From Streptomyces sp. cf386 (GTDB lineage: Bacteria > Actinomycetota > Actinomycetes > Streptomycetales > Streptomycetaceae), in the NCBI RefSeq assembly GCF_900103585.1, contig NZ_FNHV01000001.1, positions 686,387-750,386 of the forward strand: 64,000 nt of DNA. The letters run 5' to 3'. Below the pieces are notes generated by a model that was not told the DNA's origin, ran no database searches, and saw nothing but the letters and a program-made list of their open reading frames with translations. The position numbers and the translations under genes were made by a program. Below are positions 1-7,732 of this stretch, piece after piece; positions within the stretch are counted from its first letter, which is position 1, and every line of letters begins with the position of its first letter.

Positions 1-185
1 TCGCGCATCAGGTCCAACCAGGGCTCGAACCAGTCGAGGCCGGGGTCATCGCCCGCGAGGAAACGGCCGTACGGCTCGTCCTCCTCGGGGATGCCGTACG
101 ACGTGCGAACCTCCAGCCGGTACGCGGTGTGCTCGGCCTCCCGGAAGAGACGGAGGAATGCTTCGCCGCTGACCAGCTCAGGCAC
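1..185 (-). CDS. DUF6879-like protein, partial at window edge
   Basis: Sixty-one codons are visible from a GTG at 185; the 3' part is cut by the window edge. The residues FLRLFREAEHTAYRLE, the following EEDEPYGRFLAG and DWFEPW resemble the DUF6879 family of actinobacterial proteins, whose biochemical role I do not know. The start lies inside the end of the preceding gene (8 bp overlap), so the pair is probably translationally coupled. It lies beyond the phage lysis genes, a position where temperate phages often carry cargo, so I infer an accessory rather than structural role. Family assignment is from memory of the motif. Confidence 0.6.
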   Translation of the reverse strand, partial: MPELVSGEAFLRLFREAEHTAYRLEVRTSYGIPEEDEPYGRFLAGDDPGLDWFEPWLDLMR

Positions 186-396
186 CGGCCACCTTCTCGG
201 CGTGGAGCGCGAACAAGACGGCCGGCACGACGACGGCGTCCTCGCCGGGCTTGACCTTGAGGAGCTGGGCGCGCTTGTCGGGGTCGGTGAGCGAGATGCC
301 CTGGACGATAATGTCGCCCGTCTCGGTGTCGCGGTAGAAGGACGGGCAGCCGCCGCCCTGTGAGGTGTTGCTGCTGCCGAGGAACTCAAGTGCCAT
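178..396 (-). CDS. Small conserved hypothetical protein (72 aa)
   Basis: A 72-residue protein starting with ATG at 396 behind AAAGG (spacing 8). The N-terminus MALEFLGSSNTSQGGGCPSF is followed by a compact acidic/hydrophobic fold with one Cys (CPSFYRDTETGDIIVQG) and a C-terminal VVVPAVLFALHAEKV segment. I recognise it only as a type of small protein that accompanies DUF6879 genes in Streptomyces; no enzymatic motif is visible. It overlaps the DUF6879-like gene by 8 bp, suggesting a two-gene unit. It is separated from the phage lysis operon by a strong hairpin at 529-558, which suggests the pair has its own transcription. Confidence 0.6.
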   Translation of the reverse strand: MALEFLGSSNTSQGGGCPSFYRDTETGDIIVQGISLTDPDKRAQLLKVKPGEDAVVVPAVLFALHAEKVAGA

Positions 397-528
397 GATC
401 TCAACCTTTCGTGGCGGTTGGGGTACTCAGTGTGCTCGGCATGGCGTGAGTGCTGGCGCTGATTGCTCGAAATTTCGCGGATTGCTGTGCGGGTTGGCCG
501 AGTTGCTCGCATCAGGGCATGACGAAAG

Positions 529-558
529 GCCCCCTCCCGCCCGAAGGCGAGAGGGGGC
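529..558 (-). terminator. Hairpin terminator after the lysis genes
   Basis: Inverted repeat GCCCCCTC-C-CGCC, loop CGAA, GGCG-A-GAGGGGGC. On the minus strand it is followed by CTTTCG, and on the plus strand by TTTGTT, so it may work both ways. It lies just after the stop of the collagen-like gene (565) and before the cargo pair. It shares the flanking sequence GCATGACGAAAGGCCC with other hairpins between late phage genes. Confidence 0.75.
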
Positions 559-564
559 GTTTGT

Positions 565-1230
565 TCATGGGTACTGGCGGCGGTTCGGGTCAAGGCCCGC
601 GGAAAGCAGTCCGCCGCCGGTCGGCTCCGGATCCGGTGCTCCATCTCGTCGGCAGACCAAGGCGTCGGGGTCCCAGCTTGGCGCCTGGAGGCTGTAGCCG
701 TCAGGGCAGTCGGGTCCGGGCGGTCCCTGCTCCCCTTGCTCGCCGCGCTCGCCCTGGACGCCCTGTTCGCCGCGCTCGCCCTGGGTGCCCGGGATACCAG
801 GCTCGCCCTGAGTGCCCGGCGATCCGGCCGTGCCAGGCGTGCCGGGCGCCCCGTCTTTGCCCGGGGTGCCGTCGGTCCCGTTCTCGCCGGGCGAGCCGGA
901 CGCCCCTGGTTCTCCCGGTTCCCCCTGCTCGCCCTGGGCTCCTCGGGCTCCGGGGATGGGGACGGGGACCCGGGTGCGGTCGTCGAGGTCCTCGACGGCC
1001 TGGCTCGGGTCGGGCACCTTTGGCGTCTCCCCGGCCGCCTTGACCTGCTCGCGCAGGACACGGACGTCGGAGGCCAGGACGCTCACGGCCGAGCCGCGAC
1101 GGTCTGCCTCGTCGGCCAGCTGGCTGTACCAAGTCCAGCCGACGACGGCCACACCGGACAGGGCCAGCAGCCAGCAAAAGACGGCGATCCACCGCCAGCG
1201 CCCGGCGAGCGCCCGTTCAGCACGGGTCAC
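565..1230 (-). CDS. Membrane-anchored collagen-like phage protein
   Basis: 221 residues. A basic N-terminus is followed by one membrane segment (about residues 15-34), a charged linker (35-93), then 27 uninterrupted Gly-X-Y triplets (94-174; rich in GEP, GEQ, GTP, GER), and a C-terminal cap with two Cys (175 and 193). Collagen triplets in phages normally trimerise as fibre shafts, but those proteins are usually tail parts without a membrane anchor. Here the gene lies after holin and a TM/coiled-coil protein in the lysis cassette, overlapping the latter by 4 bp. The orientation (N-in, stalk outside) is inferred. It could be a cell-surface protein of the lysogen, a lysis accessory, or a virion fibre. 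Confidence 0.8.
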   Translation of the reverse strand: MTRAERALAGRWRWIAVFCWLLALSGVAVVGWTWYSQLADEADRRGSAVSVLASDVRVLREQVKAAGETPKVPDPSQAVEDLDDRTRVPVPIPGARGAQGEQGEPGEPGASGSPGENGTDGTPGKDGAPGTPGTAGSPGTQGEPGIPGTQGERGEQGVQGERGEQGEQGPPGPDCPDGYSLQAPSWDPDALVCRRDGAPDPEPTGGGLLSAGLDPNRRQYP

Positions 1231-1496
1231 AGTGGATCGCCTCCCAGGGTGATGACTTGGGCACGGAGGCGGGCGATCGTCACGTAGTCGTCGCCCTGCT
1301 GCTTGAGCAGCTCGCCGACCCTGGCGTCGCGCGCGGCCAGCTGCGCGCGCAGCCCGTCGCGCTCCTCCTGAATCTGATCAATCTCCGAGTTCATGCGGGT
1401 GGTCGCGAGCTCTCCCCGCTTGCCGAGGTACGCCACCACGCTGCCGGACAGGACCCCAGCGAGCGCGAGAATCGCGCCGATGGTGGTGGCGTCCAA
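1227..1496 (-). CDS. Small membrane/coiled-coil protein of the lysis cassette
   Basis: 89 residues: a membrane segment at residues 3-25 (TIGAILALAGVLSGSVVAYLG) followed by a long charged coiled coil (about 27-80, QIQEERDGLRAQLAARDARV). This N-TM plus coiled-coil design recalls second holins or i-spanin-like proteins in other phages, but Streptomyces has no outer membrane, so a classical spanin is unlikely. It sits between the holin (1506-1724) and the collagen-like gene (4 bp overlap with the latter), so a role in lysis or envelope interaction is inferred only from position and topology. Confidence 0.75.
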   Translation of the reverse strand: MDATTIGAILALAGVLSGSVVAYLGKRGELATTRMNSEIDQIQEERDGLRAQLAARDARVGELLKQQGDDYVTIARLRAQVITLGGDPL

Positions 1497-1505
1497 GGTG
1501 GCTCC

Positions 1506-1724
1506 CTACGACAGGCCGCGCGGGGTGTGCTTGGTGACCCAGCCGGACACGAACGTGATCGCCGTGGGGACCAGAGCGAGGACGAACGGAGCCAGGCCCG
1601 GATGCATCCAGCTGACCAGCTCGGCGTTGTCGCGCACGGCCTCCAGGCCGCCGAGCAGCGCGGTGCTGCCCACGAACGTGCCGGCGGTCGCCGCGGTGAC
1701 CTTCTTCTCTACGCGTGCAGCCAT
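1506..1724 (-). CDS. Phage holin
   Basis: 72 residues with two predicted membrane segments (about 10-30 and 46-66) and a charged N-terminus MAARVEKKV. ATG at 1724 was chosen because AAGGAG lies 9 bases upstream; the longer open frame extends back into the amidase gene and has no better start. Size, topology and position immediately after the endolysin gene are those of a two-TM holin, which would form the membrane lesions that release the amidase. The specific family could not be named from sequence alone. Confidence 0.8.
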   Translation of the reverse strand: MAARVEKKVTAATAGTFVGSTALLGGLEAVRDNAELVSWMHPGLAPFVLALVPTAITFVSGWVTKHTPRGLS

Positions 1725-1729
1725 GGTGG

Positions 1730-2551
1730 TTACTCCTTGACGTCGAAGCCGCGGCGCTTGCCGAGCTTGGTGAGGGATGCGATGCCGGGCGTGCCGTCGG
1801 CGTCGTCGCCGGACCAGCCACAACGGCGCTGCCACGCCGCGTACGCCGTGACAGTGGCGGTGCCGAAGTGGCCGTCCGCCAGGCTCTTGGAGAGGAGGCC
1901 CTCGGCGACGAGCGCGGCCTCCACGGTCTTCACACCGGAATACGAGACAGGCGTACCGGACTTGGGCGGGTCGGCCCTCCGCGCGGCAATGAGCTTCGAG
2001 AGGTCCACAACCGGCCGCGAAGGCGTCGACGTGGTCGGCTTGGTGCCGCCCGGCCAGGGCGCCCCCTGCTGCACCCACGCGTACAGCGGGCCGCCCGGGC
2101 ACGAGGTCGCGTAGCCGTCCTTGTGGCCCTTGATCTCCTTGCCCGCACCGTGCTCCTGGAGGTGCTCGATCGCGTCCCGGATCGCGCCGAGGAGCTCGTC
2201 GGTCGGCTCCGTGAGCCCCGAGCTGCCAATCAGGCCGAGGACGGCGTAGTGCGCCTTGTTCAACGGCTGGCTGCCGTTCGCGCCCGTACGGCGGCCGACA
2301 CCGCGGCCCTCGAGAACGTAGCCGTGCACGCAGGCCGCGTAGTTGTACGCCACGTCCGAGTAGCCCTCGGCGACGTTCGCGAGGTGAGCGACGCGGATGT
2401 CCCGCCACAAGTCGATGCACCGCTGGTGGTCCTTCAGCAGGGCCGTGGAGACCGCGCTGCCGGTGTAGTGGACCTTGACGCCCCTGGCCGAGGCCTGGGT
2501 GGGGGCTGCCGAGGCGGGCCAGCCCAGTTGCTTACGGGTGACGAGCTGCAT
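1730..2551 (-). CDS. Endolysin: N-acetylmuramoyl-L-alanine amidase with peptidoglycan-binding domain
   Basis: 273 residues. The N-terminal amidase_2/PGRP domain (about 5-165) shows the expected zinc ligands: H28 (KVHYTG), H143 and C151 (GHKDGYATSCPG), the same order as in T7 lysozyme. After a Thr/Pro-rich linker (170-180) comes a peptidoglycan-binding-1-like domain (about 205-268) with a DGHFGTATVTAYAAWQ core. It should cut the amide bond between muramic acid and the stem peptide at the end of infection. Start ATG 2551 has GGAGG 4 bases upstream; the open frame further back is not needed by the fold. It is followed directly by the holin. Confidence 0.93.
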   Translation of the reverse strand: MQLVTRKQLGWPASAAPTQASARGVKVHYTGSAVSTALLKDHQRCIDLWRDIRVAHLANVAEGYSDVAYNYAACVHGYVLEGRGVGRRTGANGSQPLNKAHYAVLGLIGSSGLTEPTDELLGAIRDAIEHLQEHGAGKEIKGHKDGYATSCPGGPLYAWVQQGAPWPGGTKPTTSTPSRPVVDLSKLIAARRADPPKSGTPVSYSGVKTVEAALVAEGLLSKSLADGHFGTATVTAYAAWQRRCGWSGDDADGTPGIASLTKLGKRRGFDVKE

Positions 2552-2574
2552 GGGCCCTCCGGGGCATGAAGAAG

Positions 2575-2599
2575 GCCCCGAGCCGTATGGGCGCGGGGC
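2575..2599 (-). terminator. Hairpin between tail and lysis genes
   Basis: GCCCCG and CGGGGC arms around a 13-base loop, placed between the tail protein stop (2619) and the endolysin ribosome binding site. Flanked by the recurring GGGGCATGA-GAAGGCCC sequence that also marks other late gene boundaries. Confidence 0.55.
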
Positions 2600-2618
2600 G
2601 TGAGGGGTGGGACGAGGA

Positions 2619-3149
2619 TCAGCCGATGCGCCAGTACAACAAGCGCGTCTGGTTGCCGCCACGAAGGATCGTGTCGCTCGCATGGGCCGTGTTCTGCGCG
2701 AACTGCATCGTGACCGAGCTGCCCGTGCCGTCCGTGGTGAACGTGCCACGGTCGTAGGCCGAGTGGAAACGGCCGGGCGGCGACGTCGTGTCGGTGCCGC
2801 CAGCGATGCGGGCTGTGGTGTTGCCCGGCCGCCTGAAGATGATCAGCGATCCGGTGTCGGCGCTGGTCGTCGCTGCGGTCGCGGCATATCCGGCCGTGAA
2901 CGAGGCGAGCGGGGCGCCCGGAGCGTTCCATGCCCACTTGAAGTCGCCGCCGTCGACCGCGCTGTAGGAGATGAACAGCTCGTAGGCGAAGAGGGCGTTC
3001 GGCTCCGGCGTGAACGTGATCTCCGAGTTGACCAGCGTCGTCGAGTTGTTCACGGTCTGGTCGTTCTGCTGGATGATCAGCCTCGGGTGCCGGGCGTTCA
3101 TGCCGTCCGCCGTCATCACCTGCCCGGCGAACCACTGGGGGATGGACAC
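2619..3149 (-). CDS. Minor tail / receptor-type phage protein
   Basis: 176 residues beginning MSIPQWFAGQVMTADGMNAR, a form common in small tail-tip proteins of Streptomyces siphoviruses. The rest is Thr/Ser/Gly-rich beta-type sequence (for example TDTTSPPGRFHSAYDRGTFT and NTAHASDTILRGGN) with no catalytic motif. It lies directly after the large PhoD-containing tail gene and before the endolysin, the usual place for distal tail proteins. A role in adsorption is inferred from position and composition; no named domain was recognised. Confidence 0.7.
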   Translation of the reverse strand: MSIPQWFAGQVMTADGMNARHPRLIIQQNDQTVNNSTTLVNSEITFTPEPNALFAYELFISYSAVDGGDFKWAWNAPGAPLASFTAGYAATAATTSADTGSLIIFRRPGNTTARIAGGTDTTSPPGRFHSAYDRGTFTTDGTGSSVTMQFAQNTAHASDTILRGGNQTRLLYWRIG

Positions 3150-3159
3150 GCAAGGCCTC

Positions 3160-6100
3160 CTACAGGGCGACGGGGGCGGGCTGGGCGAGCGACAGCGCAG
3201 TGCCCGCGGCCTGCGGCTTGGCGACTGCGTTGATGCTGCGCGTCACGGTCATGCGCTGCGGGTTGGTGATCTCGAAGTTGTCGTAGGAGAAGACCACCGG
3301 CAGCGGGTTGGTGTTCGCGCCGTCCAGCACTGAACGCACCCCAACCGAGCCGGCCGCTGTCAGGGACGTGTCCGTGACGATCGCCTGCCACTTCTCGGGC
3401 TCGGCCTGACCCACGCGCCAGGCTTTTGCCCGCAGCGTTGTTCCGGCCAGCTGGAAGCGGACCGTGTAGAACGTGGCCGCCGCGTGCACGCCGGGCACGG
3501 TGACCGTCACCAGGTCCGTCTGGGCGCCGGCCACGCGCTTTTGGATGACCAGTTGCAGCGTCTGCGTGGTGGTGAACGCCAGCCGCGCCGCGTACATGTT
3601 GCTGACGTCCAGGTACCGGGCGAGCAGGTGCAGATAGTGGCTGCCGCCCGTGGCGAGGACGCTGGTGGCGACGTCGATGCGCAGGTCGAGGTCGGCCGCC
3701 GGGGACGGTGTGTGCGTGTACCGGGAGGAGTTGACCGAGCCGAGCGAGTGCAGCCCGACGGAGCCGTTGGTGGAGAAGTCCGACGCCGCAGCGTTGGCGA
3801 TCGTCCACACCCCACCCGAGGACGAGGTGCCCCACCCGTTGGAGGTGGTGCGGGCGAAGTCGTCCCAGGCGCCGGGCGCGCACGCGGTGACCCGGGCCAC
3901 CTCCCCTCCGAGGTGCACGTCGAACGGGAACTGGGTGGGCTTCAGGTTCGGTGCGCTGGCCAGACCCGTCGAAATGATCCACGGGGCACGGGGGAAGATG
4001 CCGTCTGGCGGCGTGTGCACCGTGAAGCTGGTCCCGCTGCTGGTCACCGCGGTCACCAGCTGGCACGCGGACGTGTCGAGCCGGTTGGGCCGGTTCGGGC
4101 CGGCCGAGTAGCCGGTCGCCCGAGCTTCCCGCACGGTGATCTGGTCGGCGTGCCAGATGTTCCCGGCCGCCGGGGTGCCGCCGTGGCGGGCCCGAGGCAC
4201 GAGCCGGGAGGCGTTCGCGGGCGCGGTGAGCGTCTGCGTGAGCAGCGTCCACTGCCCGGCGGGAACGGCGGTGCCGGAGCCGAGCCCGGACGACAGGAAC
4301 GTGCCTGCGGCGTTGTGCCAGTCCACGCAGGCCTGGATGTCCGACCAGCCGCCCGGCGAGTACACCCAGCACGAGGCGATGTACTGCTCCCCCGGGATGA
4401 CCGTGCCCGCCGCGGTGAGCGGTCCGTTGATGCCGCCGGACGCGCTGGACCCGTTCGGGGTGATCTGCGCCGACCAGGCCCCGCCGAACGGCGACATGCC
4501 GGGGGCAGCCACGCGGGAGATGCTGCCGTTGTTCGCGGACCAGCCCGTGAGGCTGGTCTCGAAGTCGCCCTGGACGAGGATCTGCGGGGTCGCCAACTGG
4601 GCGACGGACCACAGTTTGCCGGGGGTGGCGTTCGATTGGAACGCCCACTCGTACTCCCCGATCGTCTCGCTGTACCCCTCAACGATCAGTTCCACGTCAT
4701 CCGGCGGCAGATCGCTTGGCGGATTCGTGATCAGCATCTTGTTGCCGAGGCTGGCGGAGGCAACTGGGTCAGCGAGGCCGGTGGTGTTCCCCGCCTTCGC
4801 GAGGTCGCTGTGCACCTCGGGGATGCGGGCGTCCGGGCTGGTACCTACGTGGACGCGCCACGATGCCTGGCTGCCGAGCTGGTCATCGGAGGCGACCTCC
4901 ACGGTGACACTGCCCGGCTTCGAACCGATCGTCGTGGTACCGCGCAGCCCCGTCGTCTGGGTGTAGCGGGCTTCACCGCCCCCCTGCCTCTGCGCGGTCA
5001 CGTCGTTGACGATGGCCTCGGTGTCCACGGTGGGGCGGAACGGGTCGCGGATGTGCCCACCGGCGTAGTTGAGCGACAGCACGCTGCTGCCCACGCGCAC
5101 ATGCTTGGTGTACGCCTTCCACACCTGGCCGTTGATGTAGCCGGTGCCGGTCAGCGAGAGGGTGTGCCCGTTGTCGGCGACGCGCATCGTGCCGTACTGC
5201 TGGCGCCCCTGGTTCTGCCCGACGTCGTAGATCTCCGTGCTGTTGGTGCCGTAGCTGGAGTCCATCGACGCGAACATGAACATCGGGAAGTGCCCGTAGG
5301 GGTTGTACGGGCCAGAGCAGAGGGATAGGGCGTGCTCGTCGGCCGTCATGAAGATCATGCGATCGAGCCAGCCGGTGTCGCCGAACATCTGCACCATCTC
5401 GGCGCGCTCGTGCTCGAACGACGACCAGGTGTCGGTGCCGCCGATCCACCTGGACGACGACTGCCACACCAGGGCCTCGGCTCCGGTGTCGCGGGCCGTG
5501 AGGAGCAGGTTCTCGAACCACTGCTTCTGCGCCGTGCCCAGCAGCGTCTTGGCCGGCCCCTGAGGGTCGCTGTTGGGGTCGCGGAACGAGCGGCTGTCGG
5601 TGGCCACGTACAGGACGCGGCCGACCTGCCACGACTGGTAGATGCCGGTGCTGCCCCCGGCAAGCGGGTAGTGCGGCACGCACTCGCGGTACACCAGGTT
5701 CGCGGCCGGGTTGCTCGCGACGGTCCTGTTGCTGTCGTTGCCGCCGAAGTCGTGGTCGTCCCAGACGTAGGTGATGGCCTGCCCTCGCAGGAACATCCCC
5801 TGCCGCGCGCCCGGGTTGAACCCGAGGTTGAAGTTGTGGTTCTCGTCGTAGGCCTCGCGGAACAGCGCCGGGTCGTTGACGTTGTAGTTGCGGTAGTGCA
5901 GGTCTCCGAGGTGAGAGAACCATGTCCAGGACTCGTCGACGCACTGCTGGCGCATGACGTCGAACACCGGGTTGTTGCTGACCTGGTCGGTGATGTACGA
6001 GTCGTCCCCGGCGCCGACGAGGCCGGCGTCTCCGGCCGCGCCGAAGATGTAAGACAGCGGCTCGCCGACCGCGCCCGGGTGGGTACGGAACGTGCCCTTG

Positions 6101-6348
6101 TACGAGTTGTTGAGGCCGCCCGCGTCGACGACGTACCAGTACTGCGTGTCCGGGTCCAGGCCGGTCACGGCGAAGTCCAGGATGCCGTTGATGGTGGCGG
6201 TGACCGGGCCGACCGTCGTCGCACCCGTCATGGCCTCGTTGTCGGCCACCAGCAGGGAGCCGTTGGTGGGCGGGGCGGTATCGGCGACCACCCGCACCGA
6301 GGTGGAGGTCAGCGCCCCCGACCACACCGACTTGCAGTCCAGCGCCAC
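3160..6348 (-). CDS. Minor tail protein with N-terminal PhoD-like phosphatase domain
   Basis: 1062 residues. Residues 1-95 look like the beta-sandwich preceding PhoD enzymes (LDPDTQYWYVV). Residues 96-415 carry the PhoD-type metallophosphatase motifs: D107 (FGAAGD), D149 (SHLGDLHY), DDHD 197-200, DSRSFR near 251 and H339 (TADEH). From about residue 421 the sequence changes to the conserved second half of Streptomyces-phage minor tail proteins (SLNYAGGHIRDPF, NDVTAQR, a VEGYSETIGEYEW segment), then a carbohydrate-binding-like region (about 580-730), a LamG-like region (about 815-1030) and the standard ending RSINAVAKPQ...AL. B. subtilis PhoD acts on wall teichoic acid, so cell-wall phosphodiester cleavage during adsorption is a plausible inferred role. 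GTG start behind GAGGTGA. Confidence 0.88.
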   Translation of the reverse strand: MALDCKSVWSGALTSTSVRVVADTAPPTNGSLLVADNEAMTGATTVGPVTATINGILDFAVTGLDPDTQYWYVVDAGGLNNSYKGTFRTHPGAVGEPLSYIFGAAGDAGLVGAGDDSYITDQVSNNPVFDVMRQQCVDESWTWFSHLGDLHYRNYNVNDPALFREAYDENHNFNLGFNPGARQGMFLRGQAITYVWDDHDFGGNDSNRTVASNPAANLVYRECVPHYPLAGGSTGIYQSWQVGRVLYVATDSRSFRDPNSDPQGPAKTLLGTAQKQWFENLLLTARDTGAEALVWQSSSRWIGGTDTWSSFEHERAEMVQMFGDTGWLDRMIFMTADEHALSLCSGPYNPYGHFPMFMFASMDSSYGTNSTEIYDVGQNQGRQQYGTMRVADNGHTLSLTGTGYINGQVWKAYTKHVRVGSSVLSLNYAGGHIRDPFRPTVDTEAIVNDVTAQRQGGGEARYTQTTGLRGTTTIGSKPGSVTVEVASDDQLGSQASWRVHVGTSPDARIPEVHSDLAKAGNTTGLADPVASASLGNKMLITNPPSDLPPDDVELIVEGYSETIGEYEWAFQSNATPGKLWSVAQLATPQILVQGDFETSLTGWSANNGSISRVAAPGMSPFGGAWSAQITPNGSSASGGINGPLTAAGTVIPGEQYIASCWVYSPGGWSDIQACVDWHNAAGTFLSSGLGSGTAVPAGQWTLLTQTLTAPANASRLVPRARHGGTPAAGNIWHADQITVREARATGYSAGPNRPNRLDTSACQLVTAVTSSGTSFTVHTPPDGIFPRAPWIISTGLASAPNLKPTQFPFDVHLGGEVARVTACAPGAWDDFARTTSNGWGTSSSGGVWTIANAAASDFSTNGSVGLHSLGSVNSSRYTHTPSPAADLDLRIDVATSVLATGGSHYLHLLARYLDVSNMYAARLAFTTTQTLQLVIQKRVAGAQTDLVTVTVPGVHAAATFYTVRFQLAGTTLRAKAWRVGQAEPEKWQAIVTDTSLTAAGSVGVRSVLDGANTNPLPVVFSYDNFEITNPQRMTVTRSINAVAKPQAAGTALSLAQPAPVAL

Positions 6349-6357
6349 GTGTTCACC

Positions 6358-7728
6358 TCACAGGCCTTGGTTGTAACGGGATGCGTTGGTCCGGTAGGCG
6401 AGCGCGAACTCGTCGCGGGCCTCGTGCAGGACCCCGCCGTCCACGGCTGCCGCACTCGCCAGCAAGTCAAGGAACTTTCCCGGTCTCTGCGGGCCCATGG
6501 CGGGGCTGGTGTCGAGGTCGCCGTTCACTTGGAGCGGCACACTCTGCTCGGCGCACAGACGCTCGATACGGCGCCCGGCGAGCTCGCGCACGTGTCCCTG
6601 GACGGCCCGCCAGGTGTCGATGGCCGCGGGGGCGTTCGGGCCCCAGTAGGTGAGGTGCCCGAACGGCACCGACTCGGTGGGGACGCCGCCGCCTTCAACG
6701 AGGGACCAGCGGAACACGGCTTGTTCGAGCGGGCGGAACACGGTCGCTCGGGTGCCGCTGGCCACGCTGATGCCGTCGATGTACAGCTCCCAGGCGAGCC
6801 CGCCGGCACCGTCGTCAGTGACCTTCAGGCGCAGATGATGCACGCCGCCGTCATAGATGCCGGGGGCGTTGATGGTCGCCAGGATCGCGGTCGTCGACGA
6901 TGCGTCCAGTCGCTCGGTGATGCGCAGCTGCACCTGGTTGAAGCTGCCGCTGCCCCATTCGTCGATCCGCCACTCGACACGGGGCACGGTGGCCGACTGG
7001 GCGCCGGTGTCGTACACCTGGAGGCTGGTGACGTTGCCGGGGCCGCGGCTGTTGACGACGTGGTCGACGGACCAGGCGTTGATCGTGCGTGGGGAGATCG
7101 TCGCGGTGACGTAGCCGATGGTTTGCGCGGGCAGTTCCACGACCGGGTCCAGCCAGGACGCGAGCTGTCCCCTCCCCCAGTTCGGTTGCCCCTGGTAGAA
7201 GGAGCCGGCCTCGCCGACCGACCGCAGCGGGGAACCGCCGCCGGTGACCTCCGTGCCCTGGATGGCGTTCTCCCCGTCGGTGCCCGGCCAGTACGCCAGC
7301 GGCCCGTGCGCGTCGATGTGGCGGCGCAGCGTGTCTTGTGGCGGTGCGCTGCGCCTTTGGAGGCCGTAGAGGGGTCCGAAGGCGTCGACTGCGACCCACC
7401 GGTCCTTGTCGGTTCGATTGCGCTCCAGCGGGAAGCTGGGGATGTCCCCGAAGAAGCGGAAGCGCTGCGCGACGGCGGGGTTGACGCTGACCCGGACCGG
7501 CGTGTCGATGTTGAGAAGGCCGTAGTACTCGCCAGTGGGGTTCACCGGGCTGTACTTGGCCGCAGCAGTGTTCTTCAGGTAGAAGCGGCAACGGGCCGGG
7601 CCGGGGCGGGATGCCTGGTCCCTCCTGCCCTGGGTGATGCTGATGCGCGCGCGGAGGTAGACGTCGTCGGTGATGTCCACCCACTGCCCGCCGACGAAGA
7701 TTTCGATCTTCGCGGTTGGGTAGGCCAT
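6358..7728 (-). CDS. Minor tail protein, N-terminal half of a normally larger protein
   Basis: 456 residues. The opening MAYPTAKIEIFVGGQWVDIT, the DQASRPGPARCRFYLKN and PTGEYYGLLNIDTPVRV segments, a central jelly-roll/LamG-like region (about 150-340) and RIERLCAEQSVPL with MGPQRPGKFLDLL are the conserved first half of a Streptomyces-phage minor tail protein. In homologues I know, the chain runs on from the ALAYRTNASRYNQ segment into a TLDYAAGH-type segment. Here it stops at NQGL, and the matching continuation is found behind the PhoD domain of the next gene. Start ATG 7728 follows GGTGAG and overlaps the region just after the tape-measure stop. Confidence 0.88.
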   Translation of the reverse strand: MAYPTAKIEIFVGGQWVDITDDVYLRARISITQGRRDQASRPGPARCRFYLKNTAAAKYSPVNPTGEYYGLLNIDTPVRVSVNPAVAQRFRFFGDIPSFPLERNRTDKDRWVAVDAFGPLYGLQRRSAPPQDTLRRHIDAHGPLAYWPGTDGENAIQGTEVTGGGSPLRSVGEAGSFYQGQPNWGRGQLASWLDPVVELPAQTIGYVTATISPRTINAWSVDHVVNSRGPGNVTSLQVYDTGAQSATVPRVEWRIDEWGSGSFNQVQLRITERLDASSTTAILATINAPGIYDGGVHHLRLKVTDDGAGGLAWELYIDGISVASGTRATVFRPLEQAVFRWSLVEGGGVPTESVPFGHLTYWGPNAPAAIDTWRAVQGHVRELAGRRIERLCAEQSVPLQVNGDLDTSPAMGPQRPGKFLDLLASAAAVDGGVLHEARDEFALAYRTNASRYNQGL

Positions 7729-7732
7729 CAGC

